Positions 25,494 to 33,060 are shown, counted from the first letter of the stretch. The stretch is DNA of 36,460 nucleotides from Bacteroidetes bacterium GWE2_42_24 (GCA_001768515.1 MEOA01000050.1:1-36460), one strand, 5' to 3'. Numbers and translations: made by a program. The notes: a model not told the origin generated them from the letters alone.

Positions 25494-26666
25494 TCAGACT
25501 GTTTCGAAGAAAGTATCAGGATCATTAGCATCAAAATGCTCGTTGATCCAGAAGATAGTATAAAGCTCTTCATCCCCAGTATTGGTGATATTGTGAGTAA
25601 ACCAGACGGGCATATCCACAAAAGAGGGCTGACTTCCATCGAGTTCGAAGGTCATAACTTTATCTGTACCTATGCGGCGCAGCTCAATGGTGGCTTTGCC
25701 TTTGATCACAGCGAAGCGTTCGGCTTTTCGGGTATGAAAATGGTTTCCCCTAGTTATACCAGGAACTGTAGTAGAGAAACTAACCTGGCCACCGGAGTTT
25801 AATTTGACGGTTTCGACAAAACTACCCCTGTTATCAGTATTAAGTTTTAAATGACAGGGAAAAAACTTCTCGTGATCAATATAACAGAGGAAAGTGTTCC
25901 AGAGGTTGCGGTCGAAAGGGTTATCGAGGTTGGGGATCTCACCTTTTGTGAAGTAGTTGTCCTTGAAAGATTCTAACTTTTTTAGGAGGTCGGAGACTTT
26001 GATAGTGCTTGTGTGTTCGATGGAACACTGATGACACTGATCTGAAAGATTTTCACTGATTCGATCTGTGGTCATCCGTTCCATCCGTGTTATCTGTGTT
26101 CTATTAATTTTTTCAATGATAACATTAACCAGTTCTGCCACATAGATGAGTTTGATTTCACCATCTACATCTATTTTGGGTGTTTCGTTGTGAGTAAGTT
26201 GGTGGCAAAAGGTGGCGACCACTGAGTTGTAATAAGGGTGTCCAAAAGGGCCAAAAACGTTGGGAATGATCAATCCTGTAAACTTTGCACCATTTTCAGT
26301 TGCCCATTTTTCAAGGAGCATTCTTCCCTCTTTCTTTGATTTACCATAGAGGTTATCTCTTTCCTCCTGCGTTGATGAAGAAAAGAGAATATGAGGGGTG
26401 GATTTAGTCACTTCACATGCCCCGATGAGTTGGTTAACCAGTCCGATATTGGTCTTATAAATCACTTCCGGGTCATGATGACGATTCATTGCTGCTAAAT
26501 GGACGATTACATCACAATTAGAGACGAAGGCCTTTAAAAGGGAAGAATCTGCAAAGAAGGAATCCTCGAAGGGGATTCGGGTGTATTTCCCGGGGTATAG
26601 TCCGAGGGTGTTATATAAGTGGGTACCGACGAAGCCGGCCTGGCCGGTGATGCCTATATTAATCAT
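25494..26666 (-). CDS. capF: CapF-like bifunctional reductase/cupin, with an in-frame repeat insertion
   Basis: 390 residues against about 370 for S. aureus CapF. The N-terminal SDR half has GQAGFVGTHLYNTLG, VHLAAMNRHHDP and NLYGKSKKEGR, the last carrying the catalytic Tyr and Lys. The C-terminal cupin has FSTTVPGITRGNHFHTRKAE with metal-binding His, then FAVIKGKATIELR. It reduces the CapE product to UDP-2-acetamido-2,6-dideoxy-L-talose. Around residues 189-214 the sequence RTQITRMERMTTDRISENL plus SDQCHQCS is translated GAACAC repeat (26023-26101), sitting between the SDR core and VSDLLKKLESF. The frame is intact, so the protein may still work, since the insert is placed in a likely surface region of the SDR domain. 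Confidence 0.92.
   Translation of the reverse strand: MINIGITGQAGFVGTHLYNTLGLYPGKYTRIPFEDSFFADSSLLKAFVSNCDVIVHLAAMNRHHDPEVIYKTNIGLVNQLIGACEVTKSTPHILFSSSTQEERDNLYGKSKKEGRMLLEKWATENGAKFTGLIIPNVFGPFGHPYYNSVVATFCHQLTHNETPKIDVDGEIKLIYVAELVNVIIEKINRTQITRMERMTTDRISENLSDQCHQCSIEHTSTIKVSDLLKKLESFKDNYFTKGEIPNLDNPFDRNLWNTFLCYIDHEKFFPCHLKLNTDNRGSFVETVKLNSGGQVSFSTTVPGITRGNHFHTRKAERFAVIKGKATIELRRIGTDKVMTFELDGSQPSFVDMPVWFTHNITNTGDEELYTIFWINEHFDANDPDTFFETV
26023..26101. repeat. GAACAC inverted-repeat element inside capF
   Basis: A 79-bp inverted repeat beginning GAACACTGATGACACTGAT and ending ATCCGTGTTATCTGTGTTC. It matches the intergenic copies at 24061, 25341 and 26680 but lies inside a coding region, where its reading frame on the minus strand has no stop. 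Confidence 0.9.
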
Positions 26667-26679
26667 ATTTTATTGATTG

Positions 26680-27141
26680 GAACACAGATGACACTGATCT
26701 AACAGATTTACACTGATTTTTTTGCTTTCCTGTCATTCGTAAAGATCTTCCTTCGTACTTCGGGCTTTTTCCCAAAGTTCAACAGAAGTCCGATTTCCAA
26801 ATTTGTGGCTTTCAAATAATTTATTAACTGAAATTCATGCTCTTCGCATAGAACTTCAGCCGCTTTCAACTCCAGTATGAGTACATCATTGACTAAAATA
26901 TCTGCGAAGTATTCACCAACAACAAGGTTGTCATAGACCACCCTGATTGCATACTGGCTTTTACACTCAAAACCTTGCTTTTGTAATTCATGGACAAGAG
27001 CATTATGATAAACCTTCTCAAGGAATCCATAACCCAACGTATTATATACTTTGTAAAACCACTTGATTACACTCTCAGTCAAATCCTCATGAATATACAT
27101 AAAATCAGTGCAAATCAGTCCAATCAGTGTAATCAGTGTTC
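26680..27141. mobile_element. GxxExxY gene with flanking inverted repeats (putative mobile element)
   Basis: A 462-bp unit. Left end: GAACACAGATGACACTGATC then TAACAGATTTACACTGATTT. The complement of the right end: GAACACTGATTACACTGATT then GGACTGATTTGCACTGATTT. The two ends are therefore about 40-bp imperfect terminal inverted repeats, both with the same internal spacing. The only gene inside is the GxxExxY protein, which fills the space between them. Three ORF-less copies with matching ends and a half copy lie within 3 kb. No transposase of a known family is present, so mobility is inference. Confidence 0.65.
26708..27100 (-). CDS. GxxExxY-family protein (PDDEXK-like nuclease fold)
   Basis: 130 residues. 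GFLEKVY at 25-31 is the namesake GxxExxY motif. FADILVNDVLILELKA (66-80) supplies D67, E77 and K79, the D-ExK arrangement of PDDEXK nucleases, with QLINYL after it. The family is widespread and often multicopy in Bacteroidota and other phyla. Its function is unknown and I do not assign one. The ATG follows directly after one terminal inverted repeat and the last residues KSV plus the stop codon are encoded by the other. It has no sensible role in sugar synthesis and separates capE from capF, so it is probably an insertion. Confidence 0.88.
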   Translation of the reverse strand: MYIHEDLTESVIKWFYKVYNTLGYGFLEKVYHNALVHELQKQGFECKSQYAIRVVYDNLVVGEYFADILVNDVLILELKAAEVLCEEHEFQLINYLKATNLEIGLLLNFGKKPEVRRKIFTNDRKAKKSV

Positions 27142-28155
27142 TAACACATCAGCCCGAACCTCCGGCAGCTTCAACAACAACTCCTTCATTCCTTCCACAT
27201 CAAGCCGGTGGGTGTTGTGCGAGTGGTAGTCTTCTATCAGACTGACCTCTTCCTGCCCTTCCACGAAGTATTTATCATAGTTGAGATCCCGGGCATCGCA
27301 TGGGATGCGGTAGTAGTTGCCCATGTCAATGCTTTTGGCCATCTCTTCACGGGTCACGAGAGTTTCATACAATTTTTCACCATGTCGGGTTCCGATCGTA
27401 CGAACATTTGCATCGGACTTGTAAAGTTCCTTCAACGCGGTGGCTAGGGTAGCGAGAGTAGCAGCAGGGGCTTTTTGAACGAAAAGGTCGCCATTGATTC
27501 CGTTTTTAAAAGCATATAACACCAAGTCAACTGCATCTTCGAGGGTCATCATGAAACGAGTCATGTTGGGGTCGGTAACGGTGATGTCTTTACCATGGCT
27601 CATCTGCTCAACCCAAAGGGGGATTACCGAACCCCGGCTTGCCATAACATTGCCATATCGGGTGCAACAAATTGTCGTACCAGCATCTGAACCAAGTGCT
27701 CTCCCCTTCGCGATAGCAACTTTTTCCATCATAGCTTTACTGATACCCATCGCGTTAATTGGATAGGCTGCTTTATCGGTACTCAGTACAACAACATTTT
27801 TCACACCATGCTGTATTGCAGAATCTATTACATTTTCAGTACCGAAAACATTCGTCCTTACAGCCTGTATTGGAAAAAATTCACAGGATGGCACCTGTTT
27901 AAGTGCAGCGGCATGAAAGATATAGTCAACCCCTGCCATAGCTCCATCCACACTTCTTTTATCACGAACATCGCCGATGTAGAATTTCACCTTAGGGCTA
28001 TTCAGCCGATGGCGCATATCATCCTGTTTTTTTTCATCCCGTGAGAATATCCTGATCTCTGCAAAAAAAGGATCATCCAAAAAACGGTTCAAAACAGCAT
28101 TACCAAATGATCCGGTACCTCCGGTAATAAGAAGAGTATTGTGAAGTTTATTCAT
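27133..28155 (-). CDS. capE: UDP-GlcNAc 4,6-dehydratase/5-epimerase, CapE-like
   Basis: 340 residues. LLITGGTGSFGNAVLNRFL is the NAD(P)-binding loop; YIFHAAALKQVPSCEFFP and VLSTDKAAYPINAMGISK are diagnostic of the FlaA1/CapE short dehydratases, where the usual YxxxK Tyr is replaced by Met in MGISK. CTRYGNVMASRGSVIPLW and TRFMMTLEDAVDLVLYAF follow. First step towards UDP-L-FucNAc. The last two residues and stop (GAA CAC TGA) are the first nine bases of the inserted GAACAC element, so the native C-terminus was probably replaced or trimmed by a few residues. Confidence 0.94.
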   Translation of the reverse strand: MNKLHNTLLITGGTGSFGNAVLNRFLDDPFFAEIRIFSRDEKKQDDMRHRLNSPKVKFYIGDVRDKRSVDGAMAGVDYIFHAAALKQVPSCEFFPIQAVRTNVFGTENVIDSAIQHGVKNVVVLSTDKAAYPINAMGISKAMMEKVAIAKGRALGSDAGTTICCTRYGNVMASRGSVIPLWVEQMSHGKDITVTDPNMTRFMMTLEDAVDLVLYAFKNGINGDLFVQKAPAATLATLATALKELYKSDANVRTIGTRHGEKLYETLVTREEMAKSIDMGNYYRIPCDARDLNYDKYFVEGQEEVSLIEDYHSHNTHRLDVEGMKELLLKLPEVRADVLEH

Positions 28156-28216
28156 ATTTCAACAAAATAAGGGGCACTACTTTCTCTGTGAATTATTGTA
28201 TCGCATCAGATTCCGC

Positions 28217-29128
28217 TTATGGCTTTGCATCTCTTATTTCCCTGACAATCTCAATACTCGCCCTTGCTTCCTCTATTCCAAATCCTTTCCCTTCAAGGAT
28301 ATTCCGGTAGCTCACTGTATGGAGGTCGGTAAAGCCATCTGAGAATTCCACTTCGGCACCATCAACGGTTATGCTGCGGAAGGTAGTTTTGCCGGCATCA
28401 ACGGCCTGTTGAGGTAAGTGCGCGCGGTTAATGCTCAGACTCCAATCAACTGTCGCGTGCGTGAGGCCCAGGGTACCCTTTCCATGATCGGCTTCCATTT
28501 CATGTACTTCATTTGAATGGCAGGGGCCGAAAATCCAGGTCAGCATGTCGAAGAAGTGTACACCGATGTTGGTAGCCACACCCCCGCTCTTGTGAACATC
28601 GCCTTTCCATGACCTGTAATACCAGGCACCACGGGATGTGATGTAGTTCAGATTCACCTTATACTGCTTCCCGGGATTTAGAGCCAGTTCCTTTTCAACC
28701 CGCTCTTTCAGGCTGATGATGGCGGCATGGTGACGCAATTGAAGGATTGTATAAATTTTCCTGCCGGTTTCCCTCTCCAGTTCACAAAGGGCATCGATGT
28801 TCCATGGGTTCAGTACAATGGGTTTTTCACAGATGGCATTCGCGCCGTTCCTCAAAGCCATGCGGATATGCGCATCGTGCAGGTAATTCGGGCTGCAGAT
28901 GCTCACGTATTCGATGTGCCCGTTACCTGACCTTCTGAGTTTATCCATGTGGCGGTCGAAACGCTCGGGCTCGGTAAAGAATGCCGCATCGGGAAAGTAA
29001 CTGTCGATAATCCCCACGCTGTCGAAAGGGTCTAATGCAGCCAGCAGGTTATTTCCGGTTTCTTTAATCGCCTTTAAATGACGTGGAGCAATATAACCGG
29101 CAGCGCCAATTAATCCAAAATTAGTCAT
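28217..29128 (-). CDS. wbpB: Gfo/Idh/MocA oxidoreductase, WbpB/WlbA-like
   Basis: 303 residues. FGLIGAAGYIAPRHLKAIK and ICSPNYLHDAHIRMALRNG, ICEKPIVLNPWNID match WbpB/WlbA almost block by block; EKP contains the catalytic Lys of this family. TSRGAWYYRSWKGD and GGVATNIGVHFFDML follow. WbpB oxidises UDP-N-acetylglucosaminuronate at C3 for later transamination to a 2,3-diamino uronic acid. The gene follows the nucleotide-sugar dehydrogenase by 105 bp, as expected for a WbpA-WbpB pair. WbpD, WbpE and WbpI equivalents are not obvious; the two DegT/NeuD pairs are candidates for the transaminase and acetyltransferase. Confidence 0.9.
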   Translation of the reverse strand: MTNFGLIGAAGYIAPRHLKAIKETGNNLLAALDPFDSVGIIDSYFPDAAFFTEPERFDRHMDKLRRSGNGHIEYVSICSPNYLHDAHIRMALRNGANAICEKPIVLNPWNIDALCELERETGRKIYTILQLRHHAAIISLKERVEKELALNPGKQYKVNLNYITSRGAWYYRSWKGDVHKSGGVATNIGVHFFDMLTWIFGPCHSNEVHEMEADHGKGTLGLTHATVDWSLSINRAHLPQQAVDAGKTTFRSITVDGAEVEFSDGFTDLHTVSYRNILEGKGFGIEEARASIEIVREIRDAKP

Positions 29129-29233
29129 TGTTATTTTTTGAAGTTTTTATGTTTAAAAAAAGACAGCTCTGTGATTCGAGATTTTGCATATCGCGCAGGT
29201 TCACAATCCCGGCCTGCACAAAATGCCAGCCTG

Positions 29234-30868
29234 TTACCGCTGCTGTACTTCTTTTTTCAGTCGTTGTACATGTCCACGACCCAGCGCTTTCACTTCACAA
29301 CCGAGTTCAAAGTATTGCCGGATAGCATCATCAGGCAGGATTCCGAAACAATCGATGATGGCAAGGGGTTTACCTGCCCATTTCACGATGTCGGCCGGAT
29401 TGAGGTTGAGGTAATCGTGGTGTGGTACAGCCAGCACGAGGGCCTCGGTATCTGCCAGCATGGCGGGAAGGTCTTTCTCTACCGTCAGTTGTGCTAACCC
29501 CTGCTGGTTGCGGAAGAAGCGTGCCCATGATTGTCCGGGGGCAGGATAAGTATCTTGTGATTTAAATTCGTACCAGTGTTCAACATAAGGATCATGGACA
29601 CGAATTTCGGCACCAAGCTCGGTAAGCTTCCGTATCAGCATCTCACTGCCGCTATAACGGGTATCACCTACATCCTGCCTGTAGCTTGCACCACACACAA
29701 CGACATCGGCACCTGCGATGTGCCTTCCCATGTTTCGCAGGGCATCGCGTACCAGCTCGGCTACATGTAGCGCGCGGGTATCGTTGATGTCGATGGCCAT
29801 GGGGGTCATTTTGAAAAGCTGATCACCATCGTCAAAGCCCAGTATGTGACGGTAGGCCCAATAGCCAAGTCCGCCGTCCTTTGGCAGGCAATAGCCACCT
29901 ACACCGGGTCCGGGGAAGATCATGTTGTTGTGCGTGGGGCGCATCTTGATGGCATCTACCACCTTGATCAGATCGACGCCATTGCGCTCGGAGAAGAGGC
30001 TCCATTCGTTGAGGAATGCCAGAATAGTAGCCCTGTATGAGTTCTCGATAATCTTAGTCGTTTCAGACTCGATAGGCCTGTCCATTACTGTGAGTGGGAA
30101 TTTTTCGGTATTGAGCACCTCGCGCAGGAACTTCTCAACACGGGCACGTGCTTCGGGATTGCAGCCCGAGCACACGCGCCAGAAGTCGCGGATACTGGCC
30201 ACGTAGTTTTTGCCGGGCATCACCCTTTCGAAGCTGTGGGCGAGTAATGGTTCAGAGCCAATGCCCCTGTGAGCAAAGGCTTTCTTCATAATGGGCCATG
30301 CCACAAATTCAGTAGTTCCGGGAGCCACAGTAGTTTCGATAAGGGTGAGGCAATGGGGTTGAACCTTTTCGCCTATCGTACGTATGGTTGCTTCCAGCGC
30401 GGCACTGTCGGCATCACCGGTACGCATATTACCGAGGTCCTGTTTCACGAAATCACACTGGACATCTACTACCACACAGTCAGCCAAAGAGAGACAGTCA
30501 CTGTTGTAGGTAGCTACCAGGGTCTTCTCCTGCGTAACACACCGTATGATCAATTCATCAACCTCAGGGTCTTCAGCTCTGATAGGCGATTCACCTCTGT
30601 TGAGCATAGGAATTTTCCAATAGCTGCGGGTACTGGGACGCTGGCACACGATCACGAACTTGGAATACTTGCCGTTTTCATCTTTAGTATCGGCCACCAC
30701 GGCGGCCATTACAGCACCAACGAATCCTGCGCCCATCACCACGACGATCTCCTGACCATTTGCACGGGCGGCGTTTGTAAGATTAGTTAAACGATCTAGT
30801 TCAATGATGTAGTCGTTTTCGCCGGGTAGTGGAAACTGTTCCCCGGCGGGGCTAATAGAAAATTTCAT
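29234..30868 (-). CDS. UDP-sugar 6-dehydrogenase (UDP-glucose/GDP-mannose dehydrogenase family), long form
   Basis: 544 residues, about 100 more than the usual UDP-GlcNAc/UDP-GalNAc dehydrogenases. A 40-residue N-terminal extension precedes the Rossmann loop VVVMGAGFVGAVMA. LIETTVAPGTTEFV, ESETTKIIENSYRA with K272, and GPGVGGYCLPKDGG with the catalytic C327 are all present; the C-terminal UDP-binding domain has VVVCGASYRQDVGDTRYSGS. It should oxidise C6 of a UDP-HexNAc to a uronic acid with NAD. With the WbpP-like epimerase (33061) the product could be UDP-GalNAcA; with the WbpB-like enzyme next door, UDP-GlcNAcA is the better fit. Confidence 0.9.
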   Translation of the reverse strand: MKFSISPAGEQFPLPGENDYIIELDRLTNLTNAARANGQEIVVVMGAGFVGAVMAAVVADTKDENGKYSKFVIVCQRPSTRSYWKIPMLNRGESPIRAEDPEVDELIIRCVTQEKTLVATYNSDCLSLADCVVVDVQCDFVKQDLGNMRTGDADSAALEATIRTIGEKVQPHCLTLIETTVAPGTTEFVAWPIMKKAFAHRGIGSEPLLAHSFERVMPGKNYVASIRDFWRVCSGCNPEARARVEKFLREVLNTEKFPLTVMDRPIESETTKIIENSYRATILAFLNEWSLFSERNGVDLIKVVDAIKMRPTHNNMIFPGPGVGGYCLPKDGGLGYWAYRHILGFDDGDQLFKMTPMAIDINDTRALHVAELVRDALRNMGRHIAGADVVVCGASYRQDVGDTRYSGSEMLIRKLTELGAEIRVHDPYVEHWYEFKSQDTYPAPGQSWARFFRNQQGLAQLTVEKDLPAMLADTEALVLAVPHHDYLNLNPADIVKWAGKPLAIIDCFGILPDDAIRQYFELGCEVKALGRGHVQRLKKEVQQR

Positions 30869-31166
30869 GAAGTATAGTATTTAAGATAATGATGATGCAT
30901 GTTGAATTGCTTCCCTGTAGCGACGATCCCGATAGTTACCGGAGTCAAAGTCTCGTCCTATAGGGGTCAGGGGAGTGGATAATTCTCTCTGTTCTCTCTC
31001 TAACCTTACTTACCCACTCACCCACGAACCCCTTGTCTTTTTGATGGAAGCTCCCCGCAAGGCTCAGAATCGGGGAAAGGAAACTTGTTTCCCGATACTG
31101 ATTAGCCGGTAGTAATCGTTGCGATGGTAATCAACTCCAAAGTTAAAATCTCCGTTAAAACGCCGT
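30869..31166. other. Intergenic region upstream of the sugar operon
   Basis: About 300 bp between the toxin-like gene and the dehydrogenase gene. It is the first sizeable gap upstream of the long run of sugar genes and a likely place for a promoter. I could not find a convincing Bacteroidota -33/-7 pair. A small stem, CCCCG..CGGGG, lies at about 31053-31077. Confidence 0.4.
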
Positions 31167-31883
31167 TTAACCAGCCGGCTGTGCTGTTTCGATGGATTGA
31201 CAATGTTTACCAAGTGTATTGTGGTTTCCTAACAGAAAGTCGTCAGTAATACAATCAAGCCACTTTCGGATAAGGGAACCTTGAACAGGGTTGTCAGTCC
31301 ACTTCACGTTGTCGAGCCATTGCACGTTAAAGCTATCTAATCGTTGAGCAAAATCAAGTTCATTGATCACACACTTTTGTTTGGCGTGGTGGAATATATC
31401 TGGCCAAAAGAAAGAATAATTCAGTGCCATATGTATAATATCGAAAACGTCTTTTGGTTCATCTCGCCCAACCACTGCCGAAAGCTTGTTGGCTATGATA
31501 TTAAGGGGGCAATCAAGTTTTCCGAACCGGTAATCGAAAGTGTTCCCGGCATAATAACCAACATCATTCACAAATTCGATCTTCAGCCTGATCTGGTTAT
31601 CGGTTATATAAAAACGGGCAAAATCGTTGGTAAAGAGCGACTGATCGGGATCGAGGGTAAAATATCCGCCGAGTTTTTGTTTAAGAATGGCTATATAACC
31701 GAAAAAGGCCGGGTCGGCATTAATAAAAAAGTCAAGATCTTCGGAATACCGGTGGTGCAAATAGAACCTGCCAAGTGCGGTTCCGCCTGTAAGATAAAAC
31801 GGCATCCGGAGTGTAAGCCACCACGTGAGGAATTTATCCTGAAGTTGGTAAAGCCCTGTGTAATCGTTTCCTGACAAATTCAT
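31167..31883 (-). CDS. AbiEii/AbiGii-type nucleotidyltransferase toxin-like protein
   Basis: 238 residues. FYLTGGTALGRFYLHHRYSE followed by DLDFF (about 30-54) is the family's GG-T-A and DxDF nucleotidyltransferase core, where the Asp residues bind metal. LKIEFVNDVGYY carries the third acidic residue. DVFDIIHMALN is a conserved later block (D-x-F/YD). AbiEii toxins are abortive-infection nucleotidyltransferases paired with an antitoxin. The upstream small gene overlaps this one by 50 bp, which fits a toxin-antitoxin arrangement. It interrupts the polysaccharide gene order. Confidence 0.85.
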   Translation of the reverse strand: MNLSGNDYTGLYQLQDKFLTWWLTLRMPFYLTGGTALGRFYLHHRYSEDLDFFINADPAFFGYIAILKQKLGGYFTLDPDQSLFTNDFARFYITDNQIRLKIEFVNDVGYYAGNTFDYRFGKLDCPLNIIANKLSAVVGRDEPKDVFDIIHMALNYSFFWPDIFHHAKQKCVINELDFAQRLDSFNVQWLDNVKWTDNPVQGSLIRKWLDCITDDFLLGNHNTLGKHCQSIETAQPAG

Positions 31884-32148
31884 ATTTATGTCTTAGCGAA
31901 ATTGAACGTATCTGAGCGATGGTATGCCTGGTAAGCAGTTGTTTGACTTCTTCCGGCGGCAAGAGTTGAATGACCGTGAACCATGGATAAGATTCGATTA
32001 TTTTGAGAAATAACGATTCCCGCTTGTAATGCCCTACTGAATCTTTATGCCCCTGGAGAACATCATCGGCCTCTTCAACGGACAGGTTATAATCCCAGAG
32101 AATACGTCCAAGTAAATTCAGTCGTTCAGATTTATTTATTGTCAGCAT
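31834..32148 (-). CDS. Small protein, probable antitoxin partner
   Basis: 104 residues, mostly predicted helical, charged, with no membrane segment. VEEADDVLQGHKDSVGHYKR and LLPPEEVKQLL are notable but I do not recognise the family. The call rests on position only: it precedes and overlaps (50 bp) an AbiEii-like gene, with the small partner first as in AbiE-type modules. It does not look like the canonical AbiEi antitoxin, which is longer and has an N-terminal winged helix. Confidence 0.55.
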   Translation of the reverse strand: MLTINKSERLNLLGRILWDYNLSVEEADDVLQGHKDSVGHYKRESLFLKIIESYPWFTVIQLLPPEEVKQLLTRHTIAQIRSISLRHKYEFVRKRLHRALPTSG

Positions 32149-32249
32149 AATAGCGAGATTACAGAATTCTCTGTCAGCTTTAGTGAAAAGTCAGGGTCAA
32201 AGATAATGTCAAAGTCTTCAAATAGCGGTCGGTAGTCAAAGTCAGCTAT

Positions 32250-32558
32250 CTAACTGCTGACCACTTCCCAGTGCCCGCCTTTGGCCGGGCCGATGCGTTG
32301 AAGCAAATTCAAAGATTTAAGTTTATTAAGATCCCGCTTAATTGTTTCTCTCCCGACTTTACATTCCTTTGTAAGCTCAGTAATGGAAATCCTGCGATTC
32401 TGTCCAATTAAAAATAACAGATGTTTCTGACGTTCATTTACAGGCTCATTTTCAGGATCATTTTCAGGATCATTTTCAGGCTCATTTTCAGGCTCATCTA
32501 CAGATACAGGATCATTTACAGGATCATAAATTGTTCTGTTTTCAAAGTCCTTAATTAT
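32250..32558 (-). pseudogene. Winged-helix C-terminal fragment with 4-residue tandem repeats
   Basis: An open frame with no Met start ends at 32250. It encodes repeats of DPEN/EPEN (about eight imperfect 12-bp units, 32435-32528), then ERQKHLLFLIGQNRRISI and TELTKECKVGRETIKRDLNK, a winged-helix domain ending in GGHWEVVSS. The architecture (tandem 4-residue linker plus winged helix) parallels the C-terminus of the intact protein at 34756-36147, so this looks like the tail of a lost AlbA_2/RecG-like protein. Confidence 0.65.
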
Positions 32559-32655
32559 CTATGGGAGCAAGCCAGTGAATGTCAATTCCAAAGTCTATAT
32601 CCGCTCCTGATTTTCCGGCTTTTAATTGGTTCCGGCTACCTACAGCTTCGCCAGG
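32551..32655 (-). pseudogene. Fragment of a minimal nucleotidyltransferase
   Basis: The frame between stops encodes GEAVGSRNQLKAGKSGADID followed by FGIDIHWLAP. The GSR...SGADIDFGI pattern resembles the GSx(n)DxD core of MNT-type nucleotidyltransferases. It has no start and only about 34 codons. It overlaps the end of the winged-helix fragment's frame, so the patch is a mosaic of decayed genes. Similarity is by eye only. Confidence 0.35.
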
Positions 32656-32734
32656 TCAGTTACATCCTTTCGTCTATAACCTTTTGATCTCTAAAGATAT
32701 ATCTCAAAAAAAGCGTGCAGGAAATTAACGGTAA

Positions 32735-32757
32735 AAAACCCGTTTTTTGGGGGTTTT
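32735..32757 (-). terminator. Possible intrinsic terminator
   Basis: On the minus strand AAAACCC, loop CCAAAAAAC, GGGTTTT, then TT: a 7-bp stem followed by a short T run. It would lie about 300 bp after the epimerase gene at 33061. The stem is AT-rich and weak. The rest of 32658-33060 shows nothing I recognise. Confidence 0.35.
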
Positions 32758-33060
32758 CAGGACACAGCAAAATGGTTTAACATTCTTTGCTTTTCATACT
32801 GTTGTTATATTACACGCTTCGTTGAGAATCCCTTCCTGAGGCTGCAAAGGTAACTTTATTTGACGAAAATTGTTCACCATAAAAGGAATTAAAGATAGGT
32901 TAATGATTATATAATACTGGAAGATTGATCTGTAGCATAAATCAGCCGGCGACTGTTACCGCCGGAGTCGGTAAGTTGAATACACCGGAAATTTCCAATC
33001 TCTTTAATTGGTATTCTGCCTCTCTCATAATCACAAAGGCATACGGCAATGAATCTCTAC

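Noticed and set aside
30269..30790. A 173-codon open frame on the plus strand
   Set aside because: It lies wholly antisense to the well-supported dehydrogenase gene and has no family features; a shadow of a GC-richer gene.
31344..31874. A 176-codon open frame on the plus strand
   Set aside because: Antisense to the AbiEii-like gene, whose motifs are clear; no recognisable features of its own.
32421..32687. Plus-strand open frame rich in FR, LI and IYR repeats
   Set aside because: It is the antisense reading of the 12-bp tandem repeats of the winged-helix fragment.
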